This document shows, in pieces, positions 1 to 8,388 of a stretch of DNA of 62,000 nt (positions within the stretch are counted from its first letter, which is position 1; every line of letters begins with the position of its first letter). The notes under the pieces are model-generated. The model was not told the DNA's origin and made no database searches. It saw only the letters and a program-made list of their open reading frames with translations. The DNA is from Acanthaster planci (Eukaryota; Echinodermata; Asteroidea; Valvatida; Acanthasteridae). Both the position numbers and the translations under genes were made by a program. The DNA is taken from assembly GCF_001949145.1 (NCBI RefSeq), contig NW_019091556.1:155405-217404 (forward strand), given 5' to 3'.

Positions 1-2239
1 CTTGCTGTGTATAAATCTTCAGATCGTCCGTGACCTCTGAACCACCAAAGAGCAAGTCTTACGCTGTGCTAATACCCTCTCAGCAAATCTCCAGACGTAT
101 TCAGGTCATGGCACACATATGAAAATGTACCTCGGAAAACATTTGAATCCACAATATGCAAACAGGGCAGTGAAATACATGTCCACATCTACTGTTTAAG
201 TTGAATCTTGTCCGTTCTGCATCAGATCCTGTAGACCTGCAGATCACTGTAATCGTATACTACCGTATAGCATCCCAAGGATTCGTGTTTCGTAATGTGG
301 TGGCAAAACTAGGAGCCAACCGTCCACCAGCATAACTACACCCCACCAAGTTGGGTCTCTTTGACAAGATAACCCCTAACACAACTATACGATAACATTC
401 CACACAGCAAAACTCTAAATATATTTTTGATTTCAGTGAATAAATCGCTATTGGCAGAATTAGTTTACACGGATGTATACATGTACATTATTTCAGAAAT
501 CTAAACCACTCTTCCTCCATTATCAAGCCAACTCTGAGTTGGCAAACCTGAAACCGCAAGTCGGTGAAACTATAACGGGCAATGAGAATAACATGTCATT
601 CATGTCGGTTCATGCACTAATTAACCATACAAGAACCGGTCAATTTTATAAAATGTTCCCCTTTCTCTCCACTGCGGAGCCATTCCATCGTCAATCCCTG
701 TTCCTCAAACACAGACATGGGGGGTGTAACTTACCATGATTTCTACTTTTCAAGAGTTGGGCTCCAAGTCACTTTGTACATCTCTTTCCTCGTGTGACTA
801 CCGGATAACTCAGGCGTGGACGGTATGTCAATGAAACGTTTATCCTTAACAAAAAGCCCTTTCCTCTGTTACGTAAATCCGTCGTGAATAAACAGGCACC
901 CGCTCCCTTGAAGGTAATAAGCCGCTGGGTACAGAGCAGGCACGAGAAACGTTAGGTGCTTGACGGGGATGAGTGGTCACGATAGCCTGGTGACTTACAG
1001 ATAAAGAGGAACTAGATCCAGCTCATTCAGGAAGCTGGAAGTCACCATGATGTGCAGTTTCATAGTCCGGCCATAGAGCATGGGTTTGTAGCTCTATGGT
1101 CCAGCCAAGCCGACAGTATGATCGGCGATAGGTTATACATGTACTGTCAAAGTATCCCGTGAAAGACACGGAACACAGAGCCAAGGGCTTATCCAATCTT
1201 GTCTGCTCATTTGTCAACATTTAGGTTGTTTCATCACTTCAAAATGATACCAAATTTCTCGTTGTTTGGTTTGCTTTGTTTCTATTGTTTACATGTACTT
1301 GTTGTTATTGACTTGATGTTGTTCTCTGGCCTTTCTGGGGTGGAGCTTGTATATAATGTGCTTTCCAAGCGCCAGCGCACCCTTTTATTTAATAGAGACA
1401 CTGAGAAGGGATCATCACGACTGATAACCATCACATACAGCAAATCATCAATGAAGATAAAGCGGATAATCCATTCATAATTAACCAGATAATGAGGTTA
1501 TTGAATTCTTAAAAAGATTTCTCCGCACAAGATCAGTCTGTTTCATTAACTGCCCAATATACCAATCATTATCTCGTTCTCAATGAAACTGTAGCAGGGT
1601 TGGTAGGGTTACTCAAACGGCACGGCATGACACTTGTTGGGACCTGTACGGGGTGCATACAAAGAACACACAGAACACCTTCGATAAACAGGTGCTCTAC
1701 AATCTCGTAGACGGCACGGCCAACACTCATATAATCATCCCAATTTTAATAACGACTATCTGAAATATTCTCTGTACCCAAGAAGAATTCCTGAATGGAA
1801 TCTTCTGCCTGAGGATGTAAAGATGGCACCTGACCGAACGAGCTTCAATGCTGCTTTAGGCTCAGTTGATATCCCCAACTTACTTACTAATACCCCCTTT
1901 AAAATTTAATTCTGCTGCTACCACATGAACCCTACCCAAACTGTATCGGGATAGCCCAGTGGGGCATTGTAAACAGAATAAAGCAGAAATTGAAGCATGT
2001 TTTTGAGGGGCATTGAAAGTAAATTAACTGTGGCTTGTTGGATTCATTCCAAAGTTTCAGTGGGGGAAAGGGGTGTTATCACAATGTAATTACATTAATC
2101 TACCATATGCACTGACATTCAACAATTTCCAGAATTGTTTTCTTAATTAATGACGCAGCAGGTCGTAATTATGTGTTTGTTTTCTTTTCCACCTGTAAAG
2201 ATCTTTTCCTATACGGAAATCTTTGGGACTTGCTCGACA
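1..2239. other. 5' flank of the LRR/protease-like gene
   Basis: No coding exon is supported here. The open frames at about 0.5-0.7 kb and 1.2-1.5 kb have no recognisable domain, no biased composition and no matching splice sites. The stretch is AT-rich and should contain the promoter and any 5' UTR exon of the gene that starts at 2240, but no TATA box or other core element could be assigned with confidence. Confidence 0.5.
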
Positions 2240-2498
2240 ATGCGCATCAACACAGCAGCGGTAATGTTTTTTGCTGCATGCTCCGTGATCAACTTCACGC
2301 AGCGTACAGAGAGCCACCCTCTTCCCGGGGCGCACCCTCACCACTGTCCCATGAAGTGCCGCTGCGTCACGGTGTCTCGTCGCCTGCTGGCTGCTTCACG
2401 TCGTCTTCAGCAGTACGCAGCGATGTTTGACTGGGTGGAAGGGGCCGGAGCAGCCGTATGCTGGGGGAAGAAGGAGGTACCAGTTGACCTGTTGCCGG
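2240..2498 (+). CDS. Exon 1: signal peptide and LRRNT cap
   Basis: This exon starts MRINTAAVMFFAACSV, a short basic N-region followed by a hydrophobic core as in a signal peptide. The ATG at 2240 has A at -3. An in-frame ATG at 2150 has a T at -3 and would place an unlikely leader before the hydrophobic core, so 2240 is preferred. Cysteines 36, 40 and 42 form the CxxxCxC start of an N-terminal LRR cap and C74 would close it. The 31-residue spacing before C74 is longer than usual. The donor is GG|GTATGT, leaving phase 1. Confidence 0.8.
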
Positions 2499-5400
2499 GT
2501 ATGTAAATTATGTCGAGGCGTGACCTGGGGCCTTTGGTAATGTTTAGGATCAATTTACAAAGATCCAGTTGTAAGATGTTCTAGAATACATAGTGTAAGA
2601 AAATGATGGATTTAAAAAACTTCTTACAGTAACTGATCAGTTGGTACATGTTGCACAGACATTCTAACTGAATGAGCCAGTTTGGAGACCAGACGTATTT
2701 ACACGCTTATGCATTTGAGGTTTGGGAAACTGATACAAAGGCAGTGCTTGATCCCACGTGACCCCACCTGACCTGTGTGTTGGATATCTGCCAACCCCCA
2801 TGGGATTCACAAAGTCAGTAAATCAACCAAAAATCGTGTAATGCAATCGGCTTAACCTCACAATGTTGTCGGCTTTAAAGGGCAAAGTGGTCGGATCTAA
2901 TAGATGTACAGAAAGAAATCATTGTTCTCTACCGGCCAGTCAGACTTAACTAAAGAGGAACTAGTGAAGAACGTTGAAACATACCAGGTTATACAAAACG
3001 GTAAACAAGCTATGATAAATCTAATGCGTATAGCGTATTTAAGGTACCGTAATTGAAGAAACCAGGACGATTAACTATGGGTGTTAATCTATGTAATTAA
3101 AATGTAATTAGAAATTGAGATCCAAGAATTACTGATTGGGAATTTCCTTCCATAGGTACTAACTGAGCGTAATGAAAACACTGTGTTATGTTTGTGTTTT
3201 CATATTTTGACTTTTGGAGCAGGAGATGGTGGGTTCGAGTCCCACTCGCTCTTATCAGTTATTTGTCTTAAAAACGCAACACTGGGAAGTATTAACGCTG
3301 CTTTGAACACGAAGAGGCAATGGTAAATTGTATCTCAGGTTCAAAGAAGTACAGTACCCATATTCTGTGTAATAACCCGGCTTTCTGATTGATCCACTAA
3401 CGATGTTGTGTTCTTGCTGTCACTTTCTCTTCTTTCAGAGGTCAGTTACCTATTGCTGGTTGGTGACGATTCGCGAACCGGCATAATTGATTACGACATG
3501 ACAGGTTCTGCTGTAACTTCGACCGCGCAACCAGACAGTGATGAGAGAGTAGGACGCATCAAAGACATTCCATTGGGTACATTCGCCGACGGGGTGGGGC
3601 TGGTTCATCTGGATTTACGCGGCAATAAGATCGCAGAGCTAGAGCCCGGAAGCCTGATGGGATTGGGGAATCTACAGATACTCTCCTTGAAGGGTAACAG
3701 GTTGAGGGCGCTCCCAAAAGACGCGTTTCAAGATGTACAGAATCTGACACAGCTCTTCCTGTCAGACAATCATATCCGATCTGTACAAACAGAAGCCTTC
3801 ATAAACAACACGCACCTGCTGGAATTGGACATCGGAGACAACTTGCTGGAGGTCATGTCTCCGGGATCGCTGAGAGGTCTGACATATCTCCGGTTCTTGA
3901 ATCTGTCGCACAATCGCCTGACTCATCTCCCTGAGGATCTGTTAGTGGATCAGCTTGAACTCCAACAACTAATCCTTAACGACAACAAAGTAGAGAGTCT
4001 GTCCAAGAACATCTTCGCAAAAAACTCCAATCTGAAACTCCTTTCTCTTAAGAACAACAGGCTGCGACAGTTACCCGAATCCGTGTTCATCTCCCTGACG
4101 AACCTGTTGGAACTTGATCTATCTGGAAACAATCTGATTGCCTTGGCTGATTCCATTTTCCCGCTAGTGTCAGCTCTTAAGTTTGTGAACATGTCCCACA
4201 ATGCCCTGGTTGAACTGAGCAAGGTCACTTTTGAAAACTGCACCCATCTCAGAAAGTTAGTCGCCAGCTCTAACAGGCTGAGTGCAATAACAGACAAGAC
4301 ATTCGGGCAGCTGTCCTCTCTTCAAGAACTCTTCCTGGACAGGAATAACATATCCACGATACTTCCTCATTCTCTGCAGGGTCTGAACAGTCTCAAAATT
4401 CTAGATATCACCAACAATGCACTGCAGCGCCTCCAAACTGAGACATTCTACGGACTTGAGGCTCTGACGTCATTGCGACTCGACAACAATAAAATCACAG
4501 ACATCGAACAAAATGCCTTCAGCGTAAGTGCAGCGCATAGCATGTCCAAACTAACATGGCTCTACCTGAGGGGTAACGACCTCAGAGAATTGTCAGCTGA
4601 TATGTTTGGCGGAGCTCCATTTGTCAAGATGCTGAATCTGGCAGACAATAAAATTTCCACTATTGATCCCTCCTCTCTCCGACGTCTGAGAAGACTGGTA
4701 ACACTTTCTTTGCACGGCAACCGGCTCGGGAGCCTGCAAGATAGAGCCTTTTCAGAAGCCACAAACGTTCAGAGCTTGGATTTGAGTGGAAATTCGCTTC
4801 ATCGGGTAGATGAGGGCGCCTTTCATGGACTAAACTTACTCCTGGAACTCAACATGGCAGACAACGAACTCGACGAGACCACTTCTGATTGGCTGGCAAG
4901 TTTGACATCACTCAACCTGCTTAACCTGAATGGAAATCGTTTCTCCCGAGTTCCAGCTACCCTGCTGACCTCTCTACCGGACTTGAGTCACCTCTATCTG
5001 AAACGGAACATCCTGGATACTTTTCGGGTTCCCGACCACGACCGTTTCAGGGGACTCTTCCTCTTGAACATTGCAGACAACAATCTTCAGACTATAGAGG
5101 GCGGACTGCCAGTTATCTTGGCCCCTGGGAGTTCAGTGGACCTATCGGGCAATCCGTGGATATGCAACTGCGCTTTGGTTGCCGATGTGAGGGAGATGAT
5201 TTCAGTGAATATCCGTTTTGAAAAAGAGAACGAGACGCTATGCACAGTACCAGGACAAGCCAATGATAGAAAGGTAGGTCAGTTCATCCTCGCTCTACCA
5301 CTTGCCAAAATAAATCTTAAAACTGAGTCTCGATCAATCTGTTAATTTAGATCACTATCAATAATCAATTATCAGTAACTTCCGTAAGTTATGGTTTAGT

Positions 5401-7845
5401 TTTGTTAGTTGCTACATTGAGTCTGAAGCAAAATTTTCTTATTCCTGTCAAAGCAGGAGTTGACGAACACAGCGGATGACGACAGTGCCCTCTGTGGTCT
5501 AGAAGACTTCCCACCGATCTTTTCAACGCAAAGTGATGGACTGGTCAAGTCTAGTAAGGCTGCACCAAGAAAACCTCCGTGCGAGAATCACCCAGTGTAA
5601 GTTTTATTTCTTTTGTCACGGTGACTGCATTCAATAACAGTCATGATCTGACAGTTTTTGAAACGCTGAATACAAGAAGTGTTTGGCAAAACCAAATAGC
5701 ACCCCAGTATCGAGGTCACAGTAATCCTTGGAGGCTTCGCCGCGTTCGCATTATGACCGGTTCATACTTCGTGCAAAAGCGAAAACGAACGCGAGTTGTG
5801 GGGGAGGGGGCGGCAGATCAAATTTTTGCGTTACGAATTCGCAAAGTTCAACACATTTCAGTAATTTTTGGTGACGTCAAATTCGCTTCACTTTTGCATC
5901 CGCATAAAGTATAAACTAGCCTAAGGCTGAGTTCGGGCGGCTTGTTCTCGTTTGTTCAAGAACAGCTCGATTTGTTGTTCGAGGGTCGGCCGCTCGAACG
6001 CCGGGAACACACAACCGGTTATTATCGCTAGTAGTTATTTGCATTCTTCGAGAGTTAATGTCGACTAACTGGGCGAACTTCTTTTCCATTTGAAAAAAAT
6101 TCTGTCATGGAAAATTATTACAATGTAATATTAATTTTACAAAACTGTCCTTTGTCTTCGGCTTTGTAAAGCCATATCGATACTTTTTGCGGCTGTTCAA
6201 AAATCAAATCTCACGAGTTTTCCCGTGTGTTCGTGTAAAATCCTAACGAGAAGGTGATGTGTGACCCTGTTCCGAGAAAAGTGTTCTTTGGTCATGTTCA
6301 CGCCGTTCGATCGCGATAACACGAAACCTATGTCAAGAACGGATCGCCCGAACTCGAGAAGCGTACATGGCTCGTGCTGGCTGCAACACGCGTCTACAGC
6401 AAGCCAGGTGGATACATGATGTAGGAGTTTCAAGCCAAGGTCTTCTGCTGGAGCCTAAGAGATAATTAACAGCTAATACGGGTGATTCACAGTAATGTGT
6501 CCCCAAGAGTTTGCAACGCGTTAGCCCATCATGATGCGTGAAATCTGTCGACCCAGTGCGCGTTGGGAAAGGGTCGACAAATTTCGGGAGTTGTGATTGG
6601 CCAACGCGTAGAAAACTCTTGCAGGCGCACTACTGTGAACCACCCATATTGTGGCCGTTTTTCAATACTCGACTTGGGCTCCGTCGGAGGTATCAACTGT
6701 TTTTTACTTCCTGACTTTGAGATTGTAAGCGCAAAAGTAAGTCTGATAGTGCCACAAAGCATCAAGTAAGATGCAAAAGAGCCAAACATTACAGTACTTC
6801 AATTTAAATTAAACGCTTCAGGCCCACAATCGGAGATTTGATTTCCCACACGGAAACGGAGACGAAGTTGAGTATTGGAAAACGGCCTGTTATATTTAAG
6901 ATTTCAGTAAGCTGAAATCTTATAAGGGCACTGAGCATGCGTGATCACAGACATTCGTCGCAGTTTCCTGAATTACATACAGCAAAGTAAAATGGCATGT
7001 TTGACAGTGTTAGCATGCTGCCGTAATCGTAACTTTCTTCAAGGGGCAGGACTACATTTTTAATGTGCTGCTTCTTTTATTTTTCCCAAAGTGTGTCCAG
7101 AGCCGATGGCACGTGGCCGTGGTACGCTGTTGTGTGGAGTACAAATAACGCGACGGCTCTCTGTAATGCTGCCCTCATCGGCGTCGACTGGGCAGTCACA
7201 ACTCTACGCTGTCTGCAGCAGATACAACGCACACTGTCGAGCAGTATGCCCAATATCTTCAGAGACATTGTCAAGCGAGAAAAAGACAGTCTGCTCATGG
7301 CACCACGAGGTCTGGTTATCCGACTCGGTAAGAGTAGGTTCATGGATGAGTTTGAAGCTGACGAACAAGGTTACAGGATCATGAATATGCATATACCGGG
7401 AAATGACCACGGAACTGGTTTAGACCGACCTTTATTGCTCCAATTCAGTTCCCTAGCAAGGGTAAATGAGCAGGTCTCCCCCGTGTGCATTGCGAATTAT
7501 GTGGTCAAAGTTCAAAGGGCAATTAGCTTAGGATGGGGGATGAAACCGAAGGAGACACCACCGGAGGAAGCCCTTCAAAGTTCCCGGATGAAGCTTGAAC
7601 CCTGTGACCTTTCCAACAACGCTATCGAGGACGTCATGTTATGTGGGGTTAGAGAAAGAGGCAGGCCTATTGACTATTCGATCGATGGAAATATGGGCGG
7701 GGCACTGGCGACGAAAAGGGGGCGTAGTGACTGGGCTTTAATTGGCATAGGGAGTCGAATTGAGAAGGGTGTTAATGTGTTTATCGATCTGACTCGTTAT
7801 GAAGACTGGATTGATGGGAAAACTGCGCAAACAAGGTCACGATAG
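2240..7845 (+). CDS. Secreted LRR protein with inactive trypsin-like domain (four exons, gene span)
   Basis: The gene model joins 2240-2498, 3439-5273, 5457-5596 and 7092-7845. Coding length is 2988 nt (995 residues plus stop) and the frame is kept at every junction (phases 1, 0, 2). Domain order: signal peptide about 1-25, LRRNT cap (C36, C40, C42, C74), about 21 LRRs of 24 residues (about 139-648), LRRCT cap (NPWICNC motif to about 720), linker, then a chymotrypsin-fold domain from about 748 to the end. The fold is shown by GTWPWYAV, the C769-C785 pair, PVCI, GWG and GGA motifs. His57 is replaced by R784 (TTLRC instead of TAAHC) and Ser195 by M946 (GNMGGA instead of GDSGGP), while D856 may fit Asp102. 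The protein is therefore probably a non-catalytic secreted binding or immune-recognition protein. This role is inference. No transmembrane segment is seen. I know no named orthologue with this exact architecture, so no gene symbol is given. Confidence 0.85.
2499..3438 (+). other. Intron 1 of the LRR/protease-like gene
   Basis: A 940-nt intron between GTATGT and a pyrimidine-rich acceptor ending ttctttcag. The only internal feature recognised is a tRNA-like T-arm with a perfect RNA polymerase III B box at about 3229-3245. The rest is AT-rich unique sequence. Confidence 0.75.
3229..3245 (+). repeat. tRNA-like T-arm / B-box remnant
   Basis: GTGGG-TTCGAGT-CCCAC forms a perfect 5-bp stem with a 7-nt loop and contains the exact B-box consensus GGTTCGAGTCC. 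No matching A box, D-arm or anticodon arm can be folded upstream. It is therefore not a functional tRNA gene. A decayed tRNA-derived SINE head or tRNA pseudogene fragment is the likeliest explanation. Confidence 0.35.
3439..5273 (+). CDS. Exon 2: leucine-rich repeat array and most of LRRCT
   Basis: One large exon encodes residues 87-698. From about residue 139 it carries roughly 21 consecutive 24-residue repeats of the LxxLxLxxNxL type (for example LVHLDLRGNKI, LQILSLKGNRL, LLELDLSGNNL). One repeat near the middle is about 5 residues longer. The array ends in an LRRCT cap with NPWICNCALV and a later Cys (TLCTVPG). The acceptor is ttctttcag|AGGTCAG, restoring the phase-1 codon to Glu. The donor is AAG|GTAGGT in phase 0. 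The open frame continues 5' of the acceptor and 3' of the donor only through intron sequence that loses LRR character. Confidence 0.9.
5457..5596 (+). CDS. Exon 3: end of LRRCT and linker
   Basis: The acceptor is aaagcag|GAGTTG and the donor AGT|GTAAGT; 140 nt enter in phase 0 and leave in phase 2. It encodes the last LRRCT cysteine (SALCGLEDFPP) followed by a Ser/Lys/Pro-rich linker that ends KPPCENHPV. The extra Cys in that ending resembles the linker cysteine that tethers many serine protease domains to their N-terminal modules. That comparison is inference. The exon is too short to stand out as an ORF and is supported by frame, splice sites and position. Confidence 0.75.
5757..5916. mobile_element. 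Foldback MITE-like element A
   Basis: The left arm (from TTCATACTTCGTGC at 5761) and the right arm (5882-5916) are imperfect inverted repeats. Both read TTyATACTTyrTGC followed by an AAAAGyGAA block, with a small insertion in one arm. There is no coding capacity. No clear target-site duplication was identified, so the superfamily is unassigned. Confidence 0.4.
5929..6355. mobile_element. MITE-like element B with GAGTTCGGGCG termini
   Basis: An 11-bp perfect terminal inverted repeat, GAGTTCGGGCG at 5929 and CGCCCGAACTC ending at 6355, extends to 16 matches in 20 when continued inward. The 427-bp interior is rich in TTCG/CGAA and GAACA/TGTTC motifs and has no ORF with transposase features. A non-autonomous DNA transposon is the best interpretation. 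Confidence 0.45.
6481..6644. mobile_element. Palindromic MITE-like element C, copy 1
   Basis: Almost the whole 164-bp segment is an imperfect palindrome. The outer arms read GGTGATTCACAGTA and, on the other strand, GGTGGTTCACAGTA. They continue into CCAAGAGTTTGCAACGCGTT-like and CCAATCAC-like blocks and meet at a GTCGACCC centre. The same design, with the same length, recurs at 13841-14004. No ORF is present. A non-autonomous foldback transposon is the likely identity. Confidence 0.6.
7092..7845 (+). CDS. Exon 4: trypsin-like domain lacking catalytic His and Ser
   Basis: The exon enters in phase 2 after tttttcccaaag and ends at the TAG at 7843-7845. It encodes residues 745-995, the usual size of a trypsin domain. 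Visible landmarks are GTWPWYAVVW (start of the mature fold), C769 and C785 around ALIGVDWAVTTLRC, the LDRPLLLQF strand with D856, the VSPVCI strand, LGWG, C916/C929, and GNMGGALA near the active-site serine position. R784 replaces His57 and M946 replaces Ser195, so proteolysis is not expected. The classical activation cleavage site and IVGG N-terminus are absent too. The final residues (TAQTRSR) are polar, with no anchor. Confidence 0.85.
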
Positions 7846-8083
7846 ACCAAAATCATCAATGTTGGTAATTATTGCAAATTATTTCAGAAAGATCAAAGCA
7901 AACATCTTAGCTGCAGAATAATTTCTGCAAGTGTTAATCTGCACTGCAAGAAATATGTATGGAAATGCTTTGTGTGTGTGTGTGTATCAGCAAGCCTTCG
8001 GCGTTGTTACTACTTGAAATTTCTGTCTATCGCCCTCTATTGAGGAAAATATCGTTCTGCGAATTTCTGTATTGTGAAATAAA
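7846..8083 (+). other. Probable 3' UTR of the LRR/protease-like gene
   Basis: About 240 nt lie between the TAG and the first AATAAA. The stretch includes a short (TG)n tract near 7968-7984. No second polyadenylation signal with a better context was seen nearby, so the transcript probably ends soon after 8083. Confidence 0.5.
8078..8083 (+). terminator. Polyadenylation signal AATAAA
   Basis: A canonical AATAAA lies about 235 nt after the stop codon of the LRR/protease-like gene. It is followed by T-rich and GT-containing sequence suitable as a downstream element. Confidence 0.5.
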
Positions 8084-8330
8084 ATCCACAATTCTCTTTA
8101 TGTATAGGTTAGCCTTCTTTCTTTTTGGCCTTGTATTTATCAAGTTTAGGTTTTTACCTTAAAGTAGTTGTATCGTGTATGGGATTCTGTGTTAATTTTA
8201 TACATGTGTTATTTATTTAATATTTAGCAAATGTAGTATATCATTTGATAATCCTTTATTTTTTATCGTAAACCTAGATGTAGTGCAAGGGTAGTACTAA
8301 AAAGATGCAGCTTTGATAGAACAGAAAAGA

Positions 8331-8388
8331 GCAAACAGCAACAGCAGCAGCAACAACACCAGCAGCAGCAACAGAACAGCAACAATAC
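8331..8388. repeat. CAG/CAA low-complexity tract
   Basis: An imperfect trinucleotide tract of AGC/AAC units (agcaacagcagcagcaacaa and similar) runs for nearly 60 bp. It lies about 250 bp beyond the polyadenylation signal of the + strand gene, so it is probably not transcribed as coding sequence. Confidence 0.7.

Larger units (their letters stand above)
5597..7091 (+). other. Intron 3 of the LRR/protease-like gene, rich in foldback elements
   Basis: A 1495-nt intron between GTAAGT and tttttcccaaag. About half of it consists of three separate inverted-repeat elements at about 5757-5916, 5929-6355 and 6481-6644. The remaining 3' part (about 6650-7090) is unremarkable. No coding exon was found inside. 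Confidence 0.75.

Noticed and set aside
2150-2239. Upstream in-frame ATG for the LRR/protease-like gene
   Set aside because: T at -3 and a leader that would bury the signal peptide 30 residues in; the ATG at 2240 has A at -3 and a normal signal peptide.
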